Positions 26,531-36,433 of a stretch of 64,000 bases of DNA are shown here, one piece after another. How positions within the stretch are numbered: position 1 is the first letter of the stretch; every line of letters starts with the position of its first letter. The stretch is taken from NCBI RefSeq assembly GCF_003319125.1, contig NZ_QOHG01000008.1, positions 153,898 to 217,897 of the forward strand, in the 5' to 3' direction. The stretch is from Blastococcus sp. TF02A-26. GTDB taxonomy: Bacteria > Actinomycetota > Actinomycetes > Mycobacteriales > Geodermatophilaceae. Position numbers and translations under genes: made by a program. The notes under the pieces are model-generated. The model was not told where the DNA came from, did not search any database, and saw only the letters and a program-made list of their open reading frames with translations.

Positions 26531-27340
26531 GTGCCCCCCACACTCGTCCGCTCGCTGGCCGCCGAGTTCCTCGGTACAGCGCTGCTCGTCTTCCTCGCGG
26601 TCGGCTCCGCGGTCGCCGGCTTCGACCTGCTGGGCCCCGTCGGGGTGGCCTTCGCGTTCGGCTTCGTCCTCCTCGCCCTGGCCTATGCCATCGGCCCGGT
26701 CTCGGGGTGCCACGTCAACCCCGCCGTCACCCTGGGCGTCCTGCTCTCCGGCGGGATGACCGTGGGTGAGGCCGCCGGGTACTGGGTCGCCCAGTTCGCC
26801 GGCGGGATCGCGGGTGCGGCGCTGCTGGAACTGCTGACCAGCGGGTTTGGTGACGTGACCGACCAGACCGGTGCACTGGGCAGCAACGACTGGGGCGCCA
26901 CCATCAGCGCGGGCGGGGCCTTCGTCCTCGAGGTCCTGCTGACCTTCGTGCTGGTGCTGGTCGTCCTGCTGGTGACCGGCCGGGCCGCCGCCCCGGGCTT
27001 CGCGGGGCTGGCGATCGGCCTGACGCTCACCGCCGTCCACCTGGTCGGCATCCCGCTCACCGGTACGTCGGTGAACCCGGCCCGCTCCGTCGGCCCTGCC
27101 CTGTTCGCCGGGGGCGACCCGCTGTCCCACGTGTGGCTCTTCGTCGTCGCGCCTCTGGTGGGCGCGGTGATCGCTGTCGCGGTGGCCCGGGTGCTCGACT
27201 CGTCCGGCTTCGGGGCCGACGAGCCGGGGGGCGCCGCCGGTGCGGCGGTCGACCGGACCGGTGCCGAGCTGCCGTCCGGGACGGCTCCGGAGCCGCGGGC
27301 CGAGCACGCCGACGGACACGCCGGCGTCCGGGAGCGGTAG
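26531..27340 (+). CDS. Aquaporin (MIP family)
   Basis: A 269-residue channel protein with six membrane helices and two NPA half-helices, GCHVNPAVTLGVLLSGG (about 56) and GTSVNPARSVGPALFAGGD (about 176). Arg directly after the second NPA is the conserved selectivity-filter residue, and the size of the neighbouring filter residues favours a water channel like AqpZ over a glycerol facilitator. A roughly 40-residue polar tail (DEPGGAAGAAVDRTGAEL) is unusually long. GTG 26531 follows GGAGGTGAG. It has its own leader after glnE; no functional link to neighbours is evident. Confidence 0.88.
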   Translation: MPPTLVRSLAAEFLGTALLVFLAVGSAVAGFDLLGPVGVAFAFGFVLLALAYAIGPVSGCHVNPAVTLGVLLSGGMTVGEAAGYWVAQFAGGIAGAALLELLTSGFGDVTDQTGALGSNDWGATISAGGAFVLEVLLTFVLVLVVLLVTGRAAAPGFAGLAIGLTLTAVHLVGIPLTGTSVNPARSVGPALFAGGDPLSHVWLFVVAPLVGAVIAVAVARVLDSSGFGADEPGGAAGAAVDRTGAELPSGTAPEPRAEHADGHAGVRER

Positions 27341-27401
27341 CCCGTACCGCGGTCGGGGGACCGCGCGTGTGGGTCCCCCGACCGCCGGGCAGGGTGGAGG
27401 G

Positions 27402-27701
27402 GTGTCCGAGCCTCGATCCGACGACGTCGCCCCCCGCGAGCAGGGGGCGACCATCACGCCCTACCGGGACGGTCCGCTGATCGTCCGCGGTCACTTCCGG
27501 CTGGTGGACGCCGACGGGAACGAGATCGACCCCGGCCGGGACACGGTCGCGCTGTGCCGCTGTGGGAAGTCCGGCATCAAGCCCTTCTGCGACGGCACGC
27601 ACAAGAGGGCCGGCTTCACCGCGCCGAGCGCCCCGATCCGGAAGCGCCCGGTGGCGGAGCTGCGTCCCGCCACCGATCCGACGTCCGACGCGGCCGGTTA
27701 G
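27402..27701 (+). CDS. CDGSH-type iron-sulfur protein
   Basis: A 99-residue protein with one CDGSH-family motif: [20 protein letters not shown] supplies three Cys and one His for a 2Fe-2S cluster. The flanking strands ([20 protein letters not shown]) fit the bacterial single-motif type. It probably acts in electron or cluster transfer. GTG 27402 sits very close to GGAGG, so the exact start is uncertain. Its stop (27699-27701) overlaps the stop of the convergent chemoreceptor gene by three bases. Confidence 0.83.
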   Translation: MSEPRSDDVAPREQGATITPYRDGPLIVRGHFRLVDADGNEIDPGRDTVALCRCGKSGIKPFCDGTHKRAGFTAPSAPIRKRPVAELRPATDPTSDAAG

Positions 27702-29251
27702 GACCGGGTCTCGAAGGCCCTCGCCATCTGCACCTGCTGCTCGAGGACCTCGCCGATCCGGTTCTGCACGGCGTCCAGCTGCCGGATGACCTCACCGGTG
27801 GCGTGGATGCCCGCCGAGACCTGCTCGCTGCTGACCTGGATGCCGGCGATCTGCTCCGACACCTTCTTGGTCGCCGCGGCGGTCTCCCGGGCCAGGTCCT
27901 TGACCTCGCTGGCGACGACGGCGAACCCGCGCCCCAGCTCGCCGGCGCGGGCGGCCTCGATGGTCGCGTTGAGGGCCAGCAGGTTGGTCTGGTCGGCGAT
28001 GCCGGAGATGATCGCGATGACGTCGCCGACGGCGGCCGAGGCGGTGCCGAGTGCCTCGACCTCGGCGGTCATCGAGGACGCCTGCGTCACCGCGCCCTCC
28101 GCCACGCGGCCGGCCTCGTCGGCGGCCTCGCGCAGCAGGTTCACCGTCTCCAGCAGGGCCCGGGAGTTGAGCGCGTCGGCCTCGGCACGGCGGAGGATGT
28201 CCAGCCGCTGGGAGACCAGCTGCTGAACGTTCCGCAGCGCGGAGGCCCGGGACTCCGACAGCTCGATGGTCTCGGTGACGAAGAAGTCCATCGTCCCGAC
28301 CACGCGCCCGTCGCAGACGATCGGGAAGCAGACACCGGACTTGACCCCGGCGCGCTGGGCCGCGGGCCGGCGGACGCAGTCGGTGACCTCGGCGAGGTCG
28401 CGGACGAAGACCAGGTCCCGCTTGCGCCATGCCCGGCCGGAGAGACCGACGCCCTCGGCGAAGCTGGCGGCGAGGGTGACCGTGCGGAACTCGTCGCCGG
28501 CCGAGCCGGACTCGACGCTGAACCGCAGGACGTCCTCCTCCTCGTCGAGCGCCCAGTAGGAGCCGTACGCCCAGCCGAACGCCGACCGCACGGTGTCCAG
28601 CGCGACGCGCAGGGCGGACTGCTCGTCGGTGGCCTCGCCGATCCGGGCGACGACGGTGGTGACGGCCTCCCGGTCGTCGAGGGTCTCCCGGAGCTGGTTG
28701 GCGGTCAGCGCGGACCGGCGGGCGTGCGCGACGACCCGCCCGATCGCCTGCCACTTCTCCGACCGCCCGCCGAAGAAGGGGAGCTCGTCGCGGGAGTAGT
28801 ACTCCTGCAGCGCCACGACCACGCCGTTCTGGACGATGGGCAGGACGCACCCGTGCCGGGCGCCGGCCTTCAGCGCCGTCGCCCAGCGCAGGCAGGTGCT
28901 GCTGTCGGTGGTGGGGTCCATGAGCACGGGGCGCCGCTCGCGGATGGCCCGGCCGCCGAGGCCGTCCTGCGGCGTCATGATGCTGCCCGGCTGCCACCGG
29001 GCGGCCATGGCCGGAGCCATCTCGCCCTGCTCGGCGACGAGCTGGACGCCGCCCTGCACCGGCGTCCAGACACCGCCGTAGGTGAGCCCCAGGGAGCCGA
29101 CGAGGGCGTCGGACACCTTCACGTACGCGTCCCGCTCGTCCGTGACCCCCGCATCGAGCGTGGCGATGACCGCCTCGAGCGCCTCGACGTCGCGCGGCAT
29201 CGGCGCCGTTCCCGCCGGGGCGGGCTGGGTGGGTGCGGGGCGTCGCCGCAT
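27698..29251 (-). CDS. Soluble methyl-accepting chemotaxis-type protein with two GAF domains
   Basis: A 517-residue cytoplasmic sensor. No membrane segment. Two GAF domains (about 25-165 and 185-335; for example [20 protein letters not shown] and [20 protein letters not shown]) precede a short MCP signalling hairpin (about 345-510) with the invariant tip region [20 protein letters not shown] and [15 protein letters not shown]. It would bind a small ligand or respond to redox or light and signal to a CheA kinase, though no che gene lies nearby. ATG 29251 follows GGAGGA. The start of the signalling part is shorter than in classical receptors, suggesting a compact class. Confidence 0.86.
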   Translation of the reverse strand: MRRRPAPTQPAPAGTAPMPRDVEALEAVIATLDAGVTDERDAYVKVSDALVGSLGLTYGGVWTPVQGGVQLVAEQGEMAPAMAARWQPGSIMTPQDGLGGRAIRERRPVLMDPTTDSSTCLRWATALKAGARHGCVLPIVQNGVVVALQEYYSRDELPFFGGRSEKWQAIGRVVAHARRSALTANQLRETLDDREAVTTVVARIGEATDEQSALRVALDTVRSAFGWAYGSYWALDEEEDVLRFSVESGSAGDEFRTVTLAASFAEGVGLSGRAWRKRDLVFVRDLAEVTDCVRRPAAQRAGVKSGVCFPIVCDGRVVGTMDFFVTETIELSESRASALRNVQQLVSQRLDILRRAEADALNSRALLETVNLLREAADEAGRVAEGAVTQASSMTAEVEALGTASAAVGDVIAIISGIADQTNLLALNATIEAARAGELGRGFAVVASEVKDLARETAAATKKVSEQIAGIQVSSEQVSAGIHATGEVIRQLDAVQNRIGEVLEQQVQMARAFETRS

Positions 29252-29314
29252 GGGGTCCTCCGGGAGGTCGATCTGGGAGCGACACTCCTTTCGGCATCCC
29301 CGGCGTGATCTACA

Positions 29315-29340
29315 GGGGAAACGGCCCGTACCGTTTCCCC
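29315..29340. terminator. 10-bp perfect hairpin between two minus-strand genes
   Basis: Arms 29315-29324 (GGGGAAACGG) and 29331-29340 pair perfectly around a 6-base loop. It lies 12 bases past the stop of the haem-oxygenase-like gene and upstream of the chemoreceptor start. Likely a terminator separating the two transcripts; an operator is the alternative. Confidence 0.6.
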
Positions 29341-29352
29341 CCGACCACGGAG

Positions 29353-30375
29353 TCAGGCGGCGAGCGCGCGGTCCCCCCGGAGGGCCGACCGGCCGGCCTC
29401 CCACGCGCCGAGGAGGGCGCGCGCCGTCAGCCCGTCGAGGGCCAACGAGGACGCCGCGCCGAAGAGCACGTCGGCGGCCAGGTGCGGCTCCCCGGCGACC
29501 AGCGAGCCGCACATGTCGACGGCGGCGATCTGCTCGTGCACCGCGTCGGCCTCGACGTGCTCGTCGTAGAACACCGTCGTCGCCCGTTCGAAGCCCAGCC
29601 GGCGCAACCCGAGGGAGTAGCGGCGGCTCGGCTCCGACGACGTCATCTCGACCGCCGTCAGGTGACCGAGAGCCGCACCGCGCCACCGGCGGTGCAGCCC
29701 GAACAGCGACATCGTGTTCACCGAGGTGAACGCCGGCGCCGGAGCGGCGTCCCAGAGAGTCCCGTAGGTGTCGTCGAGCCCGAGGTCGCGCAGCAGCCCG
29801 GCGAAGAGCTCGCTGTGCATGCGCGCCGGGGTGCCGCCGCCGTACTCGTCGGCCTGGATCTCCACCATGGCCGCCTTGGTGCGCCCGCTGAGCCGGGGGA
29901 GGGCGAACGTGTGCGGATCACCCTCCTTGAGGTGGTAGACCGACCGCAGGGTCAGGTACTCGCGCCACTGCTCCAGGGAGCCGGACCGGCCGAGGTACCG
30001 CGACAGGGACGGGCCGTCGTCGGCGGCGATCAGCGCGACGAGCTGCTGGTCGACCGGTTCGTCGGTGACCTGCAGCGGGCCGACGAGCTCGCGCAGTGCC
30101 GCGGTGTGCGCCCGCTCCAGGTGCGCCCGGAGGGTGAGCAGTCCCGGGTCCCACTCCCAGCCCTCGTCCACGCCGTCGAACCCGCGGTAGTGCAGCTCGT
30201 AGCAGGCGGCGAGAGTGATCTGGAGGTCCTCGTCGTGCAGCGGGTCGCTGCTGCCGGCGGCCGTGCGCTCGGCGAGTGCGACGGTGGCGGGGGACAGCTC
30301 GCCGTCGAGCAGGTCGCTGCGCAGCGCACTGCTGAGGGGGCCCCTGGGCTCGGGAAACTCCATGCGGCTCAGCAT
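29353..30375 (-). CDS. Iron-containing redox enzyme of the haem-oxygenase-like fold
   Basis: A 340-residue protein resembling the iron-containing redox enzyme (HDO, haem-oxygenase-like di-iron) family. The candidate metal-ligand motifs are [20 protein letters not shown] (Glu, Asp/Glu, His) and [15 protein letters not shown] (Glu, His, Asp, His), as in HDO enzymes that oxidise or cleave fatty or amino acid substrates. N-terminal helices (about 10-95) precede the core. ATG 30375 has GGGAG just upstream; in-frame ATGs at 30387 and 30363 are possible. It stands alone, divergent from cstA. The substrate is unknown. Confidence 0.7.
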   Translation of the reverse strand: MLSRMEFPEPRGPLSSALRSDLLDGELSPATVALAERTAAGSSDPLHDEDLQITLAACYELHYRGFDGVDEGWEWDPGLLTLRAHLERAHTAALRELVGPLQVTDEPVDQQLVALIAADDGPSLSRYLGRSGSLEQWREYLTLRSVYHLKEGDPHTFALPRLSGRTKAAMVEIQADEYGGGTPARMHSELFAGLLRDLGLDDTYGTLWDAAPAPAFTSVNTMSLFGLHRRWRGAALGHLTAVEMTSSEPSRRYSLGLRRLGFERATTVFYDEHVEADAVHEQIAAVDMCGSLVAGEPHLAADVLFGAASSLALDGLTARALLGAWEAGRSALRGDRALAA

Positions 30376-30520
30376 GCCCACTCCCATCGCCGCCCACGCG
30401 CCCTGTGGTGGATGTCGCCCGGCGGGAGGACCTCAGGCGCTGAGTGGTGGACGCGCCCCAGGGCTCGCATGCTGACCGTGCACGCCGGCAGGGTCGCCGG
30501 CCGCGGCAGCGGGAGGTGCC

Positions 30521-32704
30521 ATGTCGACGACGGCGACGGCGGAGGCGTCCGGCGGGTCCACCGGCCGCAGGCGGCCCGGACTCCGCTCGATCCTGGTGTG
30601 GGGCGCGGTCGCCGCCGTGGGGGCGGTCTGCTGGACGGTGCTGGCCGTGGCGCGGGGCGAGAGCGTCTCGGCGCTGTGGATCCTCTTCGCCGCGCTCTGC
30701 TCCTACGCGATCGCCTACCGCTTCTACTCGCGGTTCATCGCCCGGCGGGTCCTCCGGGTCGACGACGGCCGGGCCACGCCGGCCGAGCGCCACTCCGACG
30801 GCATCGACTACGACGTCACCGACCGGCGGGTGCTGTTCGGTCACCACTTCGCGGCCATCGCCGGGGCCGGTCCCCTCGTCGGGCCTGTCCTCGCCGCGCA
30901 GATGGGGTACCTGCCCGGGACCATCTGGATCATCGTCGGCGTCATCTTCGCCGGCGCCGTCCAGGACATGACCGTCCTGTTCTTCTCGATGCGGCGCAAC
31001 GGCAAGAGCCTCGGGCAGATGGTCCGCGAGGAGATCGGCGTCGTCGGCGGGATCGCCGCGCTGATCGCCGTCTTCGCGATCATGATCATCATCCTGGCGG
31101 TGCTGGCGCTCATCGTGGTCAACGCCCTGGCGGAGTCCCCGTGGGGCGTCTTCTCGATCGCGCTGACCATCCCGATCGCGTTGTTCATGGGCGTCTACCT
31201 GAGGGTGCTGCGGCCCGGCAGGGTGCTGGAGGCCACGGCCCTCGGCGTCGTCCTCCTGCTGGCCGCGGTCGTCGGCGGCGGCTACGTCGAGGGCTCCGGC
31301 CTGGGCGACGCGCTGACGCTGTCCAAGGAGTGGCTGGTCGTCGCGCTCGTCGTGTACGGGTTCGTCGCGTCGGTGCTGCCGGTGTGGCTGCTGCTGACCC
31401 CGCGCGACTACCTGTCGACGTTCATGAAGGTCGGCGTCATCGCGCTGCTGGCCGTCGGCCTGCTCCTGGCCCGGCCGGTGCTCCAGGCCGACGCGGTCAC
31501 GGACTTCGCGCGGGAGGGCACCGGCCCGGTGTTCGCCGGCTCCCTGTTCCCGTTCGTCTTCATCACCATCGCCTGCGGCGCCCTGTCGGGCTTCCACGCC
31601 CTGATCTCCTCGGGGACGACGCCCAAGATGATCGCCAAGGAGAGCCACGTCCGGCTGGTCGGCTACGGCGGCATGCTCATGGAGAGCTTCGTGGCGATCA
31701 GCGCGCTCATCGCCGCGGTCGTGATCGACCAGGGGCTGTACTTCGCGATGAACGCCCCGCTCGGGGCCACCGGCGGCGACCCCGAGACCGCGGCCACGTT
31801 CGTCCAGGGGCTCGGCTTCCAGACCACCGCCGAGGACCTCGCCGCGGCCGCGGCGGCGGTCGAGGAACCGCTGATCAGCCGCACCGGTGGTGCGCCGACC
31901 CTGGCGGTGGGCATCTCGACCATCCTGTCCGACGCGTTCGGCGGCTCGCTGGCGGCGTTCTGGTACCACTTCGCGATCATGTTCGAGGCGCTGTTCATCC
32001 TCACGGCCGTCGACGCCGGCACCCGGGTGGGCCGGTTCATGCTGCAGGACACGGTCGGCAACGTGTGGAAGCGCTTCGGCGACCTGACGTGGCGGCCGGG
32101 CAACGTCATCGCCAGCGCGGTGGTCGTGGCGCTGTGGGGGTCGATCCTCTACATCGGCGTCACCGACCCCCTCGGCGGGGTCAACCAGCTCTTCCCGCTG
32201 TTCGGCATCGCCAACCAGCTGCTGGCGGCCATCGCGCTGCTCCTGGTCACGGTGCTGCTCATCAAGCACGGCCGCGTGCGGTACGCGCGGGTACCCGGCA
32301 TCCCGCTGGTGTGGGACCTCGTCGTGACGATGACCGCGAGCTTCCAGAAGGTCTTCTCCTCGGACCCGGCGGTCGGCTACTTCGCGCAGCGCAACCGCTA
32401 CGCCGACGCCCGCGACGCCGGGGAGGTCCTCGCACCGGCGCAGGACCCCGGGCAGATGGACCAGGTCGTGTTCAACTCGACCCTCAACGGCGTGCTCCAG
32501 GCGGTGTTCGCGGTGCTCGTGCTCGTCGTCGCCGTGCACGCCGCCGTCGTCATCGCACGAGCCCTCCGATCCCGTGGAGCGGTCCCGACCACGGAGGAAC
32601 CGGCCGTGCCGTCGCAGATCGTCGAGCCGGCGGGGCTGTTCGCCACGGCGGAGGAGAAGCGGGCGATGGCCGAGCAGCGCGAGCTCGCCGGGAGCGCCCG
32701 GTGA
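30521..32704 (+). CDS. cstA: CstA-family carbon starvation transporter
   Basis: A 727-residue transporter with about 16 membrane segments, in the family that imports pyruvate or peptides under carbon limitation. Family motifs: FGHHFAAIAGAGPLVGPVLA (nearly invariant), PGTIWIIVGVIFAGAVQDM, CGALSGFHALISSGTTPKM and LQDTVGNVWKRFGD. The N-terminus has a 20-residue polar extension and the C-terminus a hydrophilic tail. ATG 30521 follows GGGAGGTG. The small YbdD-like gene overlaps its stop (GTGA), the conserved CstA partner arrangement. It is likely induced on carbon starvation, but no regulator site was recognised. Confidence 0.92.
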   Translation: MSTTATAEASGGSTGRRRPGLRSILVWGAVAAVGAVCWTVLAVARGESVSALWILFAALCSYAIAYRFYSRFIARRVLRVDDGRATPAERHSDGIDYDVTDRRVLFGHHFAAIAGAGPLVGPVLAAQMGYLPGTIWIIVGVIFAGAVQDMTVLFFSMRRNGKSLGQMVREEIGVVGGIAALIAVFAIMIIILAVLALIVVNALAESPWGVFSIALTIPIALFMGVYLRVLRPGRVLEATALGVVLLLAAVVGGGYVEGSGLGDALTLSKEWLVVALVVYGFVASVLPVWLLLTPRDYLSTFMKVGVIALLAVGLLLARPVLQADAVTDFAREGTGPVFAGSLFPFVFITIACGALSGFHALISSGTTPKMIAKESHVRLVGYGGMLMESFVAISALIAAVVIDQGLYFAMNAPLGATGGDPETAATFVQGLGFQTTAEDLAAAAAAVEEPLISRTGGAPTLAVGISTILSDAFGGSLAAFWYHFAIMFEALFILTAVDAGTRVGRFMLQDTVGNVWKRFGDLTWRPGNVIASAVVVALWGSILYIGVTDPLGGVNQLFPLFGIANQLLAAIALLLVTVLLIKHGRVRYARVPGIPLVWDLVVTMTASFQKVFSSDPAVGYFAQRNRYADARDAGEVLAPAQDPGQMDQVVFNSTLNGVLQAVFAVLVLVVAVHAAVVIARALRSRGAVPTTEEPAVPSQIVEPAGLFATAEEKRAMAEQRELAGSAR

Positions 32705-32889
32705 CGCGCGCGCTGGTGACCGCGTGGCGCGGCGTGCGCTGGTACCTGCGCGAGTGGAGTGGGGAGGCCCGGTGGGACGACCACGTCGCCGAGTGCGCCG
32801 CGCACGGGCACCCGCCGCTGAGTCGGCGGGAGTTCGAGCGGAGGCGGTCCGACGCCCGCGAGCGATCGACCGTGGCCCGCTGCTGCTGA
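32701..32889 (+). CDS. YbdD/YjiX-family small protein
   Basis: A 62-residue protein, RGVRWYLREWSGEARWDDHV then HPPLSRREFERRRSDARE, matching the YbdD/YjiX family encoded directly after cstA or btsT in many bacteria and thought to assist the transporter. GTG 32701 overlaps the cstA stop. The C-terminal CC is an addition not usual in the family. Confidence 0.87.
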   Translation: MTRALVTAWRGVRWYLREWSGEARWDDHVAECAAHGHPPLSRREFERRRSDARERSTVARCC

Positions 32890-32958
32890 CCGCCCCGTGG
32901 ATGACGACCTGCGGCATACTCAGCAGGTCGGTCGTGCACAACCGAGGGGTGAGCAGGC

Positions 32959-33681
32959 GTGGGAGGGACGGGCCAGGGGTCCGGCGTCGACGGCGGCTCG
33001 GACGTCGTCCGGCTGCTCGGCCGGTTCGAGGACGTCACCGGATTCCTGGACGCGCTGGTGCGGTGGGCGGTGGACCGGACGCCCGGGGCGGAGGCCTGCG
33101 GCCTGACCCTGGAGGAGGCCGGCCGGGAGTTCACCGTCACCTACAGCGGAGAGCTGGCCCACCGCGGCGACGAGCGGCAGTACGAGCTCGACGACGGACC
33201 GTGCCTGCAGGCGCTGCGCTCCGGTCAGGTCGTCACCGTCGACGACATGGTCGAGGAGTCGCGCTGGGGTCGTTACCCGGAGCGCGCGGTCGAGGCCGGC
33301 GTCCTCTCCTCGCTGTCGTTCCCGCTGTCGCTGGGGGAGCGGGGCCGCGGGGCCCTCAACCTGTACGCCAGCCGGCCGCACGCCTTCACCACCGCTGACG
33401 GCGAGGCCGGCCGCGCGTGGGCGGGGCAGGCCAGCGGGGCCCTGCTCGTCGCCTGGCAGATGGCCGACCGGGAGAAGGCGGTCGGCGACCTCGCGCAGGG
33501 CATGGAGACCCGGCAGACGATCGGGCAGGCGGTCGGGCTGCTGATGGCTCAGCGCCGGTGCACCGCCGACGAGGCGTTCGCCCTGCTCAAGGGAGCGAGT
33601 CAGCGCAGCAACGAGAAGCTGCGGGACGTCGCCGCCCGCATGGTCGCCGGCCACGAGGCCGACGTCCTCTCCTCCCGCTGA
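32959..33681 (+). CDS. GAF and ANTAR domain regulator
   Basis: A 240-residue RNA-binding regulator. The GAF domain (about 12-160, YELDDGPCLQALRSGQVVTV, SSLSFPLSLGERGRGALNLY) senses a ligand. The ANTAR domain (about 170-230, METRQTIGQAVGLLMAQRRC, then TADEAFALLKGASQRSNEKL) binds paired hairpins in leader RNA to prevent termination. This pairing is abundant in actinobacteria. GTG 32959 is the first in-frame start after the YbdD stop. Its target RNA is not identifiable here; the gene may be independent of cstA. Confidence 0.86.
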   Translation: MGGTGQGSGVDGGSDVVRLLGRFEDVTGFLDALVRWAVDRTPGAEACGLTLEEAGREFTVTYSGELAHRGDERQYELDDGPCLQALRSGQVVTVDDMVEESRWGRYPERAVEAGVLSSLSFPLSLGERGRGALNLYASRPHAFTTADGEAGRAWAGQASGALLVAWQMADREKAVGDLAQGMETRQTIGQAVGLLMAQRRCTADEAFALLKGASQRSNEKLRDVAARMVAGHEADVLSSR

Positions 33682-33812
33682 CCGGACGCCACATCCGTCC
33701 CGTCCGGGACCGCCCGCCCCAGGGGGAACCGTCCGGGGTGCCGTCGGCGCTCCGGGCTGCCGACTCCGGAGACGACACCCCGTCCCGGGGTCGCCGCCTG
33801 GAGGAGACCGCC

Positions 33813-34142
33813 ATGTCGCCGTCGCAGCCCCGTCCCCGTGCCGAACGGCGTGCCGGCGCCCAGCTGGTGGCCGGCGCCGGCGCCGAGCTCGGCTGCGGGG
33901 AGGCCCCCGAGGTCCGGGTCCTGCCCGACGGCCGGCTCTGGCTCGCCGACGTCGGTGCCGCGGTCTCGGCCGTCGAGCTCTACCGGGCGGCCCGCGGCGT
34001 GCTCGCGGCAGGGCTGGACGCGATGGCGCGGGTGTCCGGCCAGTCGGTCGAGGAGGTCACCTTCGGCTGGCTGGTGAGCCTGCAGATGGACGACCTCCTC
34101 GCCGCGCTGGACCAGGGCACCCCGGAGGCCGACGCCGCCTGA
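33813..34142 (+). CDS. Hypothetical protein
   Basis: A 109-residue soluble protein. Residues 40-105 look folded (VRVLPDGRLWLADVGAAVSA, then VELYRAARGVLAAGLDAM and FGWLVSLQMDDLLAALDQ); the first 30 residues are basic and flexible. No family recognised. ATG 33813 has a strong GGAGGAGA site. It converges with the MMPL gene, stops 3 bases apart. Possibly an accessory of the GAF-ANTAR protein 130 bases upstream; this is only a guess from position. Confidence 0.5.
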   Translation: MSPSQPRPRAERRAGAQLVAGAGAELGCGEAPEVRVLPDGRLWLADVGAAVSAVELYRAARGVLAAGLDAMARVSGQSVEEVTFGWLVSLQMDDLLAALDQGTPEADAA

Positions 34143-34145
34143 GCG

Positions 34146-36266
34146 TCAGCTCCCGACGCGGGCCGGCTGCGTCGACGTCCGGCCGCCCGGCTCGACCTCG
34201 GGGTCGTCGGTGCGCCGGGAGAGCCGGCTGGGCCACCACATCCACCGGCCGACGTCGAGGTTCAGCGCCGTCACCAGGACCGAGCGCACGATGATCGTGT
34301 CCAGCAGCACCCCCAGGGCGACCGCGATCCCCAGCTGCGTGAGGAACGTCAGCGGCAGCGTCCCGAGGACGGCGAAGGTCGCCGCCAGCACCAGTCCGGC
34401 CGAGGTGATCACGCCGCCGGTGGCCGACAGGCCGATGAGCGCGGCCCGCCGGGTGCCGTGGTCGACCGCCTCCTCCCGGACCCGGGTCATGAGGAAGATG
34501 TTGTAGTCGATCCCGAGCGCGACCAGGAACACGAAGACGAACAGCGGGAACGAGCTGTCGGTGTTGGTCACGCCGAGCGTCCAGTCGAAGATGAGCGCGC
34601 TCAGCCCCAGCGCCGCGCCGAAGGACAGCACCACGGTCGCGATGAGGATCAGCGGCGCGACCAGTGCCCGCAGCAGGACGCCGAGCACCACCAGGACGAC
34701 CAGCATGATCAACGGGATCACCACGAGGTTGTCCCGCTGCGAGGCGTCCTGGACGTCGAGGTTCAGGGCGGTGTTGCCACCGACCAGCGCCTCGCCGTCC
34801 CCGACGTCGTCCAGGGACTCCCGGAGGTCCTGGATCGTGCCGGCGGCCTCCTCGCTGTCGAACTCGTCGGCGAGGGTCGCCTCGACCAGCGCGGCGTCCC
34901 CCTGCACCTGCGGCTCGGCGACGTCGGCGATGCCGTCCTCCTGCGCGACGGCCTCGACGACCGCGGCGGCGTCGTCCGCGGTCGTGATGACGTAGACCGG
35001 GTTGCCGGCGACGGCCGGGAAGTGACGCGACGCGACCTCCTGACCGACGATCGACTCCGGCTCGCCTCGGAAGCCCTCGGCCTGGGAGAGCCCGTCGGGG
35101 TGCAGGTTGAGCACGCCCGCGCAGGCGGCCAGCAACAGCACGCTGGTGACCACCCAGGTGGCGCGCGGCCGCGGCGTGATCCACCGGCCGACGCGCGACC
35201 ACAGGCCGGTGGCGCTGGGCTCGGCGCTGCCCACCGTCGGCCGGACGGGCCAGAACACCCAGCGTCCGCAGATGACCAGCAGGGCCGGCAACAGGGTCAT
35301 CAGGACCAGGAGGGTGACCGCGACCCCGATGGCGGCGACCGGGCCGAGCCCGGCGGTGGAGTTCATCTCGGCCGCGACCAGGCAGAGCATGCCCAGGACG
35401 ACGGTGCCGCCGCTGGCGAGCACCGCGGGTCCGGCCCGGTGCACGGCCTCGGTCATCGCCTCGTGCCGGTCGGCGTGCAGCCGCAGTTCCTCCCGGTAGC
35501 GCGCGACGAGCAGCAGCGCGTAGTCGGTCCCGGCACCGACGATCAGGACGGTGAGGATGCTCGCGCTCTGCGCGTTGACCGTCAGGTCCGCATAGCGGGC
35601 GAACAGGTAGACCACGGCCTGGGCGCAGAACAGCGAGATGACGGCGCAGAAGATGGGCAGGACCCACAGCACGGGGCTGCGGTAGGTGAACAGCAGGATG
35701 ACGATGACGACGCCGAGCGCGGCGAACAGCAGCGCCCCGTCGATGCCCTCGAAGGCCTCGGAGGAGTCGGCTGCGTTGCCCGCCGGGCCGGTCACGTAGG
35801 CGTCGAGTCCGTCGGGACCGGCGGAGGCCTCCGCGCGGATGTCGTCGACGAGCGGCGCGATGGCCTCCCAGCCGTCGGGGCCCACGTTGAGCGGCACGAT
35901 CAGCTGGAGCGCCTCGCCGTCCTCGGAGGGGATCGGGCCGGTGATCTCGCCGTCGAGGGCGTCGAGCTCGGCGAACGACCGGAGGTCGTCGGCGACCGCG
36001 GCCTCGTCCTCGGCGGTGAGCCCGCCGCTGCGCTCGTACACGATGACGGCCGGGATGAGATCGGGGTCCGAGCCGAGCTCGGCCTGGGCGTTCAGTGCCT
36101 TGGTGGACTCCGCCTCACCGGGCAGCCACGCCGCGATGTCGTTCTCCTGCTCGTCGGTGAGCCCACCGGCCAGGGGGCCCGCGGCGGCCGCGAGCACCAT
36201 CCAGCCGACCAGGATCACCCACTTCAGGCGGGGGTGGCTGACGCGGGACGCGAACGACCGGCCCAT
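34146..36266 (-). CDS. MMPL-family (RND superfamily) transporter
   Basis: A 706-residue exporter with two MMPL halves. Each half has one membrane helix, a periplasmic loop and five further helices. The opening MGRSFASRVSHPRLKWVILV and the first loop (about 35-190, with AELGSDPDLIPAVIVYERSG) are typical. Asp-containing helix motifs, GAGTDYALLLVARYREELRL in the first half and ALGIDYNIFLMTRVREEAVD in the second, supply the proton-relay residues. Relatives export lipids or toxic compounds; the cargo here is unknown. ATG 36266 is preceded by a short GGCACCT-type spacer and is the only sensible start. Confidence 0.88.
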   Translation of the reverse strand: MGRSFASRVSHPRLKWVILVGWMVLAAAAGPLAGGLTDEQENDIAAWLPGEAESTKALNAQAELGSDPDLIPAVIVYERSGGLTAEDEAAVADDLRSFAELDALDGEITGPIPSEDGEALQLIVPLNVGPDGWEAIAPLVDDIRAEASAGPDGLDAYVTGPAGNAADSSEAFEGIDGALLFAALGVVIVILLFTYRSPVLWVLPIFCAVISLFCAQAVVYLFARYADLTVNAQSASILTVLIVGAGTDYALLLVARYREELRLHADRHEAMTEAVHRAGPAVLASGGTVVLGMLCLVAAEMNSTAGLGPVAAIGVAVTLLVLMTLLPALLVICGRWVFWPVRPTVGSAEPSATGLWSRVGRWITPRPRATWVVTSVLLLAACAGVLNLHPDGLSQAEGFRGEPESIVGQEVASRHFPAVAGNPVYVITTADDAAAVVEAVAQEDGIADVAEPQVQGDAALVEATLADEFDSEEAAGTIQDLRESLDDVGDGEALVGGNTALNLDVQDASQRDNLVVIPLIMLVVLVVLGVLLRALVAPLILIATVVLSFGAALGLSALIFDWTLGVTNTDSSFPLFVFVFLVALGIDYNIFLMTRVREEAVDHGTRRAALIGLSATGGVITSAGLVLAATFAVLGTLPLTFLTQLGIAVALGVLLDTIIVRSVLVTALNLDVGRWMWWPSRLSRRTDDPEVEPGGRTSTQPARVGS

Positions 36267-36433
36267 GGGAGGTGCCTTCCGGACGAGCGCCGACCCCCGG
36301 CACCGGCGCGGGAACAGTGCGGGCGGGACGCTAGCGAGGCCCCCGCCGGGCTGTCACCGTCTTTACCGGCGCGGCAGGCGCACCTTCCCGTTCCGGTCCC
36401 GCCAGGTCTCGGCCGCGGGCGGGAAGCCGCCGG

